From assembly GCA_964649415.1 (NCBI GenBank), contig CAZYSK010000010.1, forward strand, positions 1 through 64,000: a stretch of DNA of 64,000 nucleotides, read 5' to 3'. How positions within the stretch are numbered: the first letter of the stretch is position 1; each line of letters begins with the position of its first letter. The position numbers and the translations under genes were made by a program. The notes under the pieces are model-generated. The model saw only the letters and a program-made list of their open reading frames with translations, searched no databases and was not told the origin of the DNA. Shown piece after piece: positions 1 to 7,944 of this stretch. The stretch comes from CAZYSK01 sp964649415 (GTDB lineage Bacteria > Chloroflexota > Anaerolineae > B4-G1).

Positions 1-87
1 CGTCGCGCGCGCTACTTGTCGGTTTGAGGCGTAGCTTCGCTAGACGGTTACGACAAGTATAGCACGGAAGAACGACAACTGGCAACC

Positions 88-115
88 TTGCCCCCTCACC
101 ACACTGAGGTATAAT
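88..115 (+). promoter_or_regulatory. Sigma70-type promoter for the helicase gene
   Basis: TTGCCC at 88-93 and a perfect TATAAT at 110-115 are separated by 16 bases. The predicted transcript starts near 122 and has a leader of about 55 bases before the ATG at 178. Nothing else is recognisable in bases 1-87. Confidence 0.6.
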
Positions 116-177
116 CCACACGCCGCCGCCCTACGTGGCCCGCGCTGGAGCCTGCCGCGGCCTAGAAATGAGGAAGA

Positions 178-3003
178 ATGGCCCGAACATACGTGGCCCT
201 CGATTTGGAGACAACCGGACTCGACGCAGAGCGCGACGCCATCATCGAGATCGGTGCCGTCAAGTTCCGCGACAACGATATACTGGACAAGTACTCCACG
301 TTCGTCAACCCATTCCGTCCGATCCCGTTTCCAATCACCGAACTTACCGGTATCCGCGATGAGGATGTAGAAGGCGCACCCCGTCTGCACGACGTGATCT
401 CGCGCCTGGCCCGCTTCGTAGGTCAGCAGCCCATCGTAGGACACAGCATCGGCTTCGACCTGTCATTCCTGCGCCAGCACTCCAAGATGTTCGACGAGAA
501 CGACGCGTTCGACACGTTCGAGCTGGCCGGCGTGCTCATCCCGGATGCCGAGAGATACAGCCTGGAAGCGCTGTCAAGGCAGTTGGGGATCGAGCTGAAG
601 CAAGCACATCGTGCACTGGACGATGCCCAGGCCACAGGTGCCCTTTTCCGCGCCCTCCTGCACCAGGCGGCAGGCCTGCCACCGCGGATGCTCAAGGAGA
701 TCATCGCGCACGGCGAACGGGCCAGCTGGCCGTCCGCCGGCTTCTTCCAGAGCGCGCTGGAGGAAGCAGCACGCCATCCCCGTCCGCGTGATCGAAGCAC
801 GCGTGCGCGGTCACAGGCCAGCCCTAAAGGGCCCCTTTTCGCTGCAACGGAGAAAGCACGCCCCTTGGAGCCTGCTGGCAAGAGGTCGCCGCTGGACACG
901 GAGGAACTGGCGGGGCTTCTGGAGGACGGTGGAGCCTTCGCGGCGCACTTCCCCGGCTATGAACACCGGCCCCAACAGGTCGCCATGCTGCGCAGCGTGG
1001 CGCGGGCGTTCAGCCGGGGCCAACACATGCTAGTCGAGGCCCCTACCGGCGTCGGCAAATCGCTGGCCTACCTCATTCCCGCCGTCTACTGGGCCAATCA
1101 GAACGGCAGGCGCGTGGTCGTCTCCACGAACACCATCAACCTCCAAGAGCAACTCTACCGCAAAGACCTGCCCGACCTGGCCCACGTCCTGCCGCTCGAC
1201 TTCCGTGCCTCTGTGCTCAAGGGACGCTCCCACTACCTGTGTCCGGCCCGTCTACAGGCCCTGCGCCACCGAGGACCGACGTCGCACGACGAGGCGCGGG
1301 TACTGACCAAGGTACTCGTCTGGCTATCCAGGGCGCCTGACGGTGACGGCGACGCGCTCTTCCTGCCGAACAAGGTCGAGCGGGCCATCTGGGCACAGCT
1401 CTCTGCCGAGTACGAAGGCTGCGAACCGGAGCACTGCCGCCACTTTCGCTCCGGCAATTGCCACTTCTACAACGCGCGTCACGCCGCGGAGGCCGCCCAT
1501 CTCGTCATCGTCAACCACGCGTTGCTCCTGGCCGACGTAGCAGTGCAGAATCGTGCACTGCCTGAATACGACTACCTCATCGTGGACGAGGCCCACCACT
1601 TGGAGGCGGCCACGACCAACGGGCTCAGCTTTGAAGCCGACCGCGCCAGTCTGCGCCGGCTGCTCAACGAGTTCGGACGGGTCAGACAGTCTGGTCGCGT
1701 GACCGGACTACTGGCCGACGTGATCGGGAGCTGCCGAGAGGCCCGCGTGCCACGGAACACAGTGGAGAGCATAGAACTGGCCATCGGCAAGATCGGTCTG
1801 GCTGCCGACCTGGCCAGCCGTCGTGCGGGCGCTTTCTTCGACCGCCTGGAGGAATTCGTGGAAGAGCAAGAGGGAGAACGGCGCAGCCCGTACGCCCTGC
1901 GTCTGCGCGTCACCTCGGGGCTGCGCGTTCAGCCCGCTTGGGAAGGGGTCGAGATCGCCTGGGACGCATCCAACGCGCCGCTGGCATCGGTTGTGGAAAC
2001 GCTGGCAAACCTCGCAGGTAAGCTGGAGGATCTGGCTGCTTTTGACATCCCGGACGCCGAAGACCTGCAGGCGCAATTGCTGGGCGCGGCTCGGCGACTG
2101 GGCGAAGCGCGGAACCGGATAGAGCAGATGATCACCCAGGACTCGCCGTCTTACATCTACTGGCTGGAGTCTGACACCAAGCGCAACCGCCTGAGCCTAC
2201 ACGCGGCCCCCCTACACGTGGGCCCCCTGGTCGAAGAGCATCTCTTCCACAAGAAGGAATCGGTGGTGTTGACCTCAGCGACGCTGCGCACGGGCGGCAC
2301 GTTCGACTTTCTCCGGGAACGGCTGAACGCCTGGGAAGCAGATGAACTGGCAGTCGGGTCGCCCTTCGATTACAAGCGCTCGACACTGGTCTATCTGGTC
2401 AACGACATCCCCGAGCCTGGCAAATCAGGCTATCAGCAAGCCGTGCAGCAGGGGATGGCAGCCCTGTTCCGGGCGACCGAAGGGCGGGCGCTGGCACTCT
2501 TCACCTCCTACAGCCAACTGCGGGCAACGTTGCGGGCCATACGAGCGCCCCTTTCTCAGGCGGGCATCACGGTTCACGCTCAGGGGGAAGGCGTCTCGCG
2601 AGCACAACTGCTGGAGGGCTTCCGCACAGGCAAGCGCCAGGTATTGCTTGGCACCCGCAGTTTCTGGGAGGGGGTTGACGTGCCCGGTGACCCGCTCAGT
2701 TGCCTGGCCATCGCCAAGCTGCCCTTCAGCGTCCCCAGCGACCCCGTCTTCGCCGCGCGGGCTGAGACCTTCGACCAGCCGTTCTTCGATTATGCGGTGC
2801 CGGAGGCGATTCTACGTTTCCTGCAAGGATTCGGGCGGCTGATTCGCACCCGCACCGACCGGGGCATCGTGGCAGTCTTCGACAGGCGCTTGCTGACGAA
2901 GAGCTACGGACAGTTCTTCATCGAATCACTGCCCGATCCCACGATGCGGCAAGGGTCAGTAGCCCTGCTTCCACAGGCCGCGGCGGAATGGCTTGCCAGT
3001 TGA
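178..3003 (+). CDS. dinG: DinG-family helicase with N-terminal 3'-5' exonuclease domain
   Basis: This 941-residue protein joins a DnaQ-like exonuclease to an XPD/DinG-type iron-sulfur helicase, probably for repair or for unwinding unusual DNA structures. The exonuclease spans about residues 4-170 and starts with the ExoI motif (D9, E11). The helicase carries Walker A A-P-T-G-V-G-K-S at 288-295 and the DEAH box at 470-473. Four cysteines (C355, C415, C420, C428) lie between these motifs where this family binds a [4Fe-4S] cluster. Helicase motif VI is the R-F-L-Q-G-F-G-R-L-I-R stretch near the C-terminus. The exonuclease plus DinG layout is known from Firmicutes and Chloroflexota. The ATG at 178 has an AGGA only 3 bases upstream, so ribosome binding looks weak, but the ExoI motif begins 8 residues in and leaves little room for another start. 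Confidence 0.93.
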   Translation: MARTYVALDLETTGLDAERDAIIEIGAVKFRDNDILDKYSTFVNPFRPIPFPITELTGIRDEDVEGAPRLHDVISRLARFVGQQPIVGHSIGFDLSFLRQHSKMFDENDAFDTFELAGVLIPDAERYSLEALSRQLGIELKQAHRALDDAQATGALFRALLHQAAGLPPRMLKEIIAHGERASWPSAGFFQSALEEAARHPRPRDRSTRARSQASPKGPLFAATEKARPLEPAGKRSPLDTEELAGLLEDGGAFAAHFPGYEHRPQQVAMLRSVARAFSRGQHMLVEAPTGVGKSLAYLIPAVYWANQNGRRVVVSTNTINLQEQLYRKDLPDLAHVLPLDFRASVLKGRSHYLCPARLQALRHRGPTSHDEARVLTKVLVWLSRAPDGDGDALFLPNKVERAIWAQLSAEYEGCEPEHCRHFRSGNCHFYNARHAAEAAHLVIVNHALLLADVAVQNRALPEYDYLIVDEAHHLEAATTNGLSFEADRASLRRLLNEFGRVRQSGRVTGLLADVIGSCREARVPRNTVESIELAIGKIGLAADLASRRAGAFFDRLEEFVEEQEGERRSPYALRLRVTSGLRVQPAWEGVEIAWDASNAPLASVVETLANLAGKLEDLAAFDIPDAEDLQAQLLGAARRLGEARNRIEQMITQDSPSYIYWLESDTKRNRLSLHAAPLHVGPLVEEHLFHKKESVVLTSATLRTGGTFDFLRERLNAWEADELAVGSPFDYKRSTLVYLVNDIPEPGKSGYQQAVQQGMAALFRATEGRALALFTSYSQLRATLRAIRAPLSQAGITVHAQGEGVSRAQLLEGFRTGKRQVLLGTRSFWEGVDVPGDPLSCLAIAKLPFSVPSDPVFAARAETFDQPFFDYAVPEAILRFLQGFGRLIRTRTDRGIVAVFDRRLLTKSYGQFFIESLPDPTMRQGSVALLPQAAAEWLAS

Positions 3004-3027
3004 CAAGCTCCTCCTCGGCGGTATAAT
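3000..3027 (+). promoter_or_regulatory. Perfect-consensus sigma70 promoter, probably leaderless
   Basis: TTGACA at 3000-3005 and TATAAT at 3022-3027 are both perfect and 16 bases apart. The -35 overlaps the stop codon of the helicase gene. Only 9 bases separate the -10 from the ATG at 3037, so transcription would start within a few bases of the start codon and leave no room for a ribosome binding site. Confidence 0.75.
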
Positions 3028-3036
3028 GGCTCAAGC

Positions 3037-3675
3037 ATGCCGTTATTCTATCCTTCCTTTGACGCGCTACGACTGACCGACAAGCTCATCGACGAGGTCG
3101 GACAACGGACGGCCGGCTACGAAGGGCGACTCGGTACGGCCTGGTACTGGCGGCTCCCGGCGGGCATTCTAGTCGCAGTTCGACTGGACTATACCACGAC
3201 CGAGGAGCGCTGGGACGTGCTTCGCGCTCAGGCCAGCACCCCCCGGGCCGGGGTCTTCAACACGGCCGACTTCTACTTCGCCGCCTACGCCACGTCCGCA
3301 ACCTCGCCGCCTTTCATCCACGACCTGCAAGGGATAGCGGAGTGGTCGAACCGGCTCTACTTCCAAATGGGACATCTGATTGAGGACGCCGTGCAGTGGC
3401 TGAACGTACTGCACGCCATCGCCATCTCTCCACAAGTTAGCCCACCCGCCTCGTTCCCGATGCTCAGCCAGATCGAGCGCCGGCTGGTGCAACACGCGCT
3501 GGAAGAACTAGACGGATACTTCACAATCAAGGACCTGTACGAGGTATTTCGCGACGAGATCTCCCGCTCGCGTCTGAGCGCGCTGTCACAGGCCTGGGAA
3601 GCCCAGGAATTGCTGACCAAGCGGCCACGCCGTGTGACCTACGCGCTTCAGGTGCTGGCAGAACAGCAGAGATGA
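3037..3675 (+). CDS. Conserved-looking protein of unknown function, winged-helix-like C-terminus
   Basis: I do not recognise this 212-residue protein. It has no signal peptide, membrane segment or nucleotide-binding motif. The N-terminal 130 residues look like a mixed alpha/beta domain rich in aromatic residues. The last 70 residues (starting M-L-S-Q-I-E-R-R-L-V) form a helix-helix-helix-strand pattern resembling a winged helix, ending in a basic R-P-R-R-V-T-Y strand. The start is fixed by the consensus promoter 9 bases upstream. It lies 31 bases before the queuosine-salvage gene and is probably co-transcribed with it; whether the two share a role is unknown. Confidence 0.72.
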   Translation: MPLFYPSFDALRLTDKLIDEVGQRTAGYEGRLGTAWYWRLPAGILVAVRLDYTTTEERWDVLRAQASTPRAGVFNTADFYFAAYATSATSPPFIHDLQGIAEWSNRLYFQMGHLIEDAVQWLNVLHAIAISPQVSPPASFPMLSQIERRLVQHALEELDGYFTIKDLYEVFRDEISRSRLSALSQAWEAQELLTKRPRRVTYALQVLAEQQR

Positions 3676-3706
3676 CACGTCTGAGGCTGGTCGGAGACAC
3701 GGCCCG

Positions 3707-4681
3707 ATGATCCTCGATACCATCGCCTCGACTATACCCCACCTGCGCCAAGTCAGCATTGACGAGGCCCTTCTCCGTGACGCCTGTCTGCACGTTCGCC
3801 CTGATACGCTGAAGCTGCCCACCTGGGACGACGACGTCTTCATCGCCCACCCACCGAAGGCGCGCGCTTCCCAAATCCTGCTCTTCAATGCGATAAATTT
3901 CTCCTACTGGGGCTCGCCTAAGTGGACTGTTGAGTTCCACGACCGGCCCGAGGATGGCGCGTGGGGCATGCTGGGCTCGATAGCTCGCGCCGTGGATGAG
4001 GGAATCCCAGTCTTTGACGGCGCCTACCTGGCGAGCATCCCCGCATCCGATCTGCGCCACGTCCTGCGCGGCAACGTCGAGATCCCGATGTTTTCGCAGC
4101 GGCTCGACATCCTCCACGAGACCGGTCGCGAGTTGGTGGCGCAGTTCGACGGTGGATTCGTCAATCTGATCCACGCGGCCAAGCACGACGCCATCGCCCT
4201 GGTGAAGTTGCTGGTGAGCCGCTTCCCCTCGTTCAACGATGTGAGCACGCTCGATCTCCCGGTCGCCTCAGACGAGACAGAGGAGGTCCCCGTAGCCTTC
4301 TACAAGCGGGCTCAACTGGCAGCCGCAATGCTCTACGAGGCATTCAGGGGGCAAGGGTTGGGCAGTCTGCGCTGCACGGAGGAGATGACCGTCTTCGCCG
4401 ACTACAAGCTACCGCAGGTGTTGCGCCGCCTGGGCATCCTACGCTACGCACCGTACCTGGCCGCTCGGGTTGACCGGCTGGAACCGCTGGAGGCTGGCAG
4501 CTGCGAGGAAGTCGAGATCCGCGCTGCCACCGTGTGGGCCGCCGAATTGATGCGACGGCAACTGCTTCCCCGTTTCCCAGAAGTCACCGCCCTGCACATT
4601 GACTATTGGCTGTGGCGCGAGGGACAGACTCAGGGGCCGGGCATCCAGCCCTACCACCGCGTACGCAGCATCTACTACTGA
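3707..4681 (+). CDS. Queuosine salvage protein (Qng1/DUF2419-type nucleoside hydrolase)
   Basis: This 324-residue protein matches the Q-salvage family, whose characterised members release queuine base from queuosine 5'-phosphate for reuse in tRNA modification. Family landmarks visible here are F-N-A-I-N-F-S-Y-W near residue 63, the D-G-A-Y-L segment near 107, the F-V-N-L-I stretch with acidic partners in the middle, F-A-D-Y-K-L-P-Q-V-L-R near 230, and the H-I-D-Y-W-L-W motif near the C-terminus. The length is normal for the family. It is soluble, with no signal peptide. The gene follows the unknown protein by 31 bases and likely shares its promoter. The family call rests on recalled motifs, not on a search. 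Confidence 0.85.
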   Translation: MILDTIASTIPHLRQVSIDEALLRDACLHVRPDTLKLPTWDDDVFIAHPPKARASQILLFNAINFSYWGSPKWTVEFHDRPEDGAWGMLGSIARAVDEGIPVFDGAYLASIPASDLRHVLRGNVEIPMFSQRLDILHETGRELVAQFDGGFVNLIHAAKHDAIALVKLLVSRFPSFNDVSTLDLPVASDETEEVPVAFYKRAQLAAAMLYEAFRGQGLGSLRCTEEMTVFADYKLPQVLRRLGILRYAPYLAARVDRLEPLEAGSCEEVEIRAATVWAAELMRRQLLPRFPEVTALHIDYWLWREGQTQGPGIQPYHRVRSIYY

Positions 4682-4694
4682 GACCCGCTCGCTA

Positions 4695-4769
4695 TGCGCG
4701 ATCCGGTAGTCGCGACCACAAGACTGAGCTTCACTCTGCGCGATTGGGTAATCGCGGCTACAAAACTGA
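4695..4769. repeat. Imperfect tandem repeat, 33-base core, 42-base period
   Basis: Two 33-base units at 4695-4727 and 4737-4769 match at 27 positions. Each starts TGCGCGAT and ends in ACTGA, and each contains a small internal inverted repeat (GCGCGAT against a TCGCG further on). The array fills most of the gap after the queuosine-salvage gene. The shape suggests a dispersed palindromic element that has duplicated in place. Confidence 0.6.
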
Positions 4770-4828
4770 TGGGCGCTCCCTTCGCTCGCCTCCTCCGCCT
4801 GCCGCCAACGATTCCACGCCCTGTTGGC

Positions 4829-4857
4829 TTGCTCCAACGGGACGCATCGGGTATAAT
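4829..4857 (+). promoter_or_regulatory. Sigma70-type promoter close to the start codon
   Basis: TTGCTC at 4829-4834 and a perfect TATAAT at 4852-4857 have the ideal 17-base spacing. The ATG at 4870 is 12 bases past the -10, so the leader would be about 6 bases. Confidence 0.6.
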
Positions 4858-4869
4858 CCTTGCACCAGG

Positions 4870-6639
4870 ATGGACTTCAAAGACGCCATTCCGATGGCGC
4901 ACATACCAGCAAGCAGGCTGGCATTGAGTGGGGATATGTTACGCATAGTCGTTCCTGGATCGTATCCGGAGGGTGCACGCCGCCGGCGCTTGCTCAGCGT
5001 CATGCTATGGACCATGGTGGCAACTGCGACGCTAGCACTGGTAGTGCTCCTTGTCGCCGACGTGCTGGGCTCCGCAGGCGACCGCCAGGAGGTGCGGGGG
5101 CTCTACGTCGCCATCCTGCTTGCTATACTCGGGGCCAGGACACTTCACGCGCTCAACCGCTTCGTATCGGGAGAGTTGGCCGGCATCCTCTTCGTGGCGC
5201 TATGGCTCGTAGTCGCCGTCTTCGCCGACGTACCCATGCAGGTCGTCGCCGGTCGCGGGCTGTTCACCTTCGCCATTCCCATCGTCGCGGCCAGTGTCAT
5301 ACTGCCCTCTTGGATGAGCTTTGTGACAGCGGGGCTGAGCAGCCTGGTGGTCATCGTCATGACCCTGACGGCGACACACACAGTACTCAACGTACCCGCG
5401 GTCCTCGGCTTCTTCGTCCTGGCTCTGGTGTCCCATCTTGGGGCCCGCAGCCTGGAGCATGCCCTACAGCACATCGAGGTCGCCAACGCGGCGGTACGCG
5501 AGAGCGAGGAGACAGCCCGGGCGCTTCTGAAGGCCCCCACCGACGCCGCGGCTCTGCTTGACAGGCAGGGTATCACACTCGACGCGAACGAAACTATGGC
5601 CCATAGGCTCCGAAGCCACGTCGATGCACTGGTCGGCACGTGCATGTGGGACCTATTGCCAACAGATGTGGCCGCACGCAGGAAAGCAACCATCGAGCAG
5701 GTAGTCCGCTCAGCCCAACCCATCCGCTTCGAGGATGAATGGCAGGGAACGTGGAACGACAACGTGATCTACCCCATTCTGGACGAAAAGGCAAGGGTGA
5801 CCCGGATCGCCATGCTGTCCCGCGACATCACCGAACGCAGGGAGACAGAGCATCGGGTACAGCGCCTCTTGGGTCAACAGATGACCATCAACGAGTTGGC
5901 CCTGGCGTTGGGGAACACATCTGACGTAGAAAGCGTCTACCACACTATCTACGAACACGTACGCGCGTTGATGGACGCAGAGGCATTCATTGTCTCCTTC
6001 TACGAGCGCGAGACACGCCTTATCCACGCGGGATACGTGGTCAGCAACGGAAACGTGCTCGACGTTGCCCGGTTCCCCCCTATCCCGCTGGAAGCGGAGG
6101 GGCACGGCACGCAGAGTCGAGTCATTCATGCGGGCGCCCCCATCCACATCCCCGACTACCGCAAAGCGATGGAACAGACCCAGACTGAGTATACGATCCA
6201 CGAAGGCAAGACCGTCACCCAGGGACCACCGCCGCCACAGGCGAGAGAAGAATCCACCAAGTCGCTGCTCTGTGTGCCGATTAAGATCGAGGGCCAGACC
6301 ATCGGCGTGATGCAAGTGCAGAGCTACCGGTTGGATGCGTACACCCAGGAAGACATAGACATGCTCGCCGGGTTGGCCAACGTAGCCACCGTGGCCATTC
6401 GAAACGCCAGGTTGCTGGAGAGCCTGCAACAGTCGAACCAGGAACTGGCAGAGCATCACGATCACCTGGAGGAACTGGTGGCCGAGCGCACATCCGAACT
6501 GCGCACGATGGTGAACCTGATGGCAGGGCGCGAGGTGCGCATGGCCGAGCTGAAGGGCGCGATCCGCAGACTGCGTGCCCAACTGGAGGAGGCCGGCCTG
6601 GAGCCAGTGGCAGACGACCCGCTATTGGGCGGCTTGTAG
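4870..6639 (+). CDS. Membrane PAS/GAF sensor protein lacking a kinase domain
   Basis: The 589-residue protein has about six hydrophobic membrane segments in the first 165 residues, a PAS domain with PAC-like end (D-I-T-E-R-R, roughly 195-325), a GAF domain (roughly 335-520), and a coiled coil ending near the C-terminus. It has no HisKA, HATPase, GGDEF or phosphatase domain, so it looks like an input module that must signal through another protein. The open frame continues upstream, but the ATG at 4870 is favoured because the promoter -10 lies just before it; an ATG at 4894 is an alternative. The downstream binding protein and histidine kinase are candidate partners by position. Confidence 0.8.
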   Translation: MDFKDAIPMAHIPASRLALSGDMLRIVVPGSYPEGARRRRLLSVMLWTMVATATLALVVLLVADVLGSAGDRQEVRGLYVAILLAILGARTLHALNRFVSGELAGILFVALWLVVAVFADVPMQVVAGRGLFTFAIPIVAASVILPSWMSFVTAGLSSLVVIVMTLTATHTVLNVPAVLGFFVLALVSHLGARSLEHALQHIEVANAAVRESEETARALLKAPTDAAALLDRQGITLDANETMAHRLRSHVDALVGTCMWDLLPTDVAARRKATIEQVVRSAQPIRFEDEWQGTWNDNVIYPILDEKARVTRIAMLSRDITERRETEHRVQRLLGQQMTINELALALGNTSDVESVYHTIYEHVRALMDAEAFIVSFYERETRLIHAGYVVSNGNVLDVARFPPIPLEAEGHGTQSRVIHAGAPIHIPDYRKAMEQTQTEYTIHEGKTVTQGPPPPQAREESTKSLLCVPIKIEGQTIGVMQVQSYRLDAYTQEDIDMLAGLANVATVAIRNARLLESLQQSNQELAEHHDHLEELVAERTSELRTMVNLMAGREVRMAELKGAIRRLRAQLEEAGLEPVADDPLLGGL

Positions 6640-6642
6640 GAG

Positions 6643-6671
6643 TTGACTTCCATTCCTGCTCGTGCTAGACT
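6643..6671 (+). promoter_or_regulatory. Probable extended -10 promoter
   Basis: TTGACT at 6643-6648 and TAGACT at 6666-6671 are 17 bases apart. A TG one base before the -10 (TGC-TAGACT) gives the extended -10 pattern. It would drive the binding-protein, kinase and receiver genes with a leader of about 90 bases. Confidence 0.45.
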
Positions 6672-6767
6672 GAATGCAGAGTGACGAACGGTAGAAACCG
6701 GAGTGTTTGGTCCCATATTGTGAAGAACCCGTATACATAGCTTTGGTCCAGCACGAAGGGAGATCCG

Positions 6768-7943
6768 GTGAAACGGTCCCGAACGCTCATCATCGCCACT
6801 GCGATCATACTGGTAGCCATCAGCTTGATTCTCTACCGCGTCGACCAGGACAGCGCGCCATACCCGACAACTCCAGAGACAAATCAGGGCGAGAAGTGGC
6901 ACATCGGTTACTACGAGGGTGGGCCCTACATCGACTACACGCTTCACTTGCGGGCCGTAGTGGGCGGCCTTAGCAAACTCGGATGGATAGATGCCATACA
7001 CATCCCGGAGTACGATGATCCCGAAGATGCAAGAGCGATATGGGCATTCCTATCCAACAACGTGCAGAGCGACTACATCGAATTCGTCCCCGATGCATAC
7101 TGGTCTGCCAACTGGAACGACGACACGCGGCAGAAGAACAGGGAAAAGACGATTGGGCGGCTTGCCACGGACCGAGACATAGATGTGATGCTGGCCATGG
7201 GAACCTGGGCCGGGCAGGACCTGGCCAACAACGAGCACACCGTGCCCACAGTGGTGTTGTCCGCGAGCGATCCTGTAGGCGCGGGAATCGTGAAGAGCGC
7301 CGAATACTCGGGATTTGATCACGTACTTGCCAGGTGTGACCCAGAGCAGTATGTCACGCAGGTTCGACTGTTCCACGATATCATCGGCTTCCAGAAACTG
7401 GGAGTGGCATACGAGGATACGCCAGACGGCAGACTGTATGCGAACGTGCCCGATCTAGAGAGTGTTGCAGCGGAGAGGGGCTTCGAGCTTGTGGCGTGCC
7501 ACGCTCAAGACGTCGGATTGAGCAAGGACGAATGCAGGGAAGAGATACACCGATGCTATCAGAAGCTGGCACCTCACGTAGATGCGCTCTGGATTGGGGA
7601 CCACAGAGGCAATAGCTCCGAGTACTTGCCGGAGTTGTTGGAACCGCTGCTTGAGCACGGAGTCCCCACCTGGGCAGTGGGAGGCTCCGACTACGTGAAA
7701 CAGGGTGTGCTGATGAGTGTCGCGCACACGGATTTCAGCTGCGTGGGCCGATGGGCCGCAGAAGCCATCGCGATGGCGCTCAACGGGGCCAGGTTGGGAG
7801 AGCAGAACCAGGTATGCCCGCATCCCAACAAGGTCGCCATCAACGTCGAAACCGCGGACAGAATCGGATACGAGCCCCCAGCAGGCATCCTGGAAGCTGC
7901 TGACGAGATCTATGAGAGGACTGAAGCAGCAGGAGACGAGTGA
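6768..7943 (+). CDS. ABC-type substrate-binding protein, membrane-anchored
   Basis: The 391-residue protein begins K-R-S-R followed by one hydrophobic segment (residues 6-23) that looks like an uncleaved signal anchor. The rest resembles the ABC_sub_bind family of periplasmic binding proteins: an N-terminal I-G-Y-Y-E-G strand, a V-M-L-A-M-G-T-W-A-G loop, a V-V-L-S-A-S-D-P-V-G-A-G segment typical of the family, and a hinge to a second lobe. The GTG start has GAAGGGAGA upstream. No transporter permease or ATPase is nearby; the next gene, one base away, is a histidine kinase. The protein is therefore more likely a ligand sensor for that kinase than a transport component, but this is inference from position. 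Confidence 0.8.
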   Translation: MKRSRTLIIATAIILVAISLILYRVDQDSAPYPTTPETNQGEKWHIGYYEGGPYIDYTLHLRAVVGGLSKLGWIDAIHIPEYDDPEDARAIWAFLSNNVQSDYIEFVPDAYWSANWNDDTRQKNREKTIGRLATDRDIDVMLAMGTWAGQDLANNEHTVPTVVLSASDPVGAGIVKSAEYSGFDHVLARCDPEQYVTQVRLFHDIIGFQKLGVAYEDTPDGRLYANVPDLESVAAERGFELVACHAQDVGLSKDECREEIHRCYQKLAPHVDALWIGDHRGNSSEYLPELLEPLLEHGVPTWAVGGSDYVKQGVLMSVAHTDFSCVGRWAAEAIAMALNGARLGEQNQVCPHPNKVAINVETADRIGYEPPAGILEAADEIYERTEAAGDE

Positions 7944-7944
7944 G

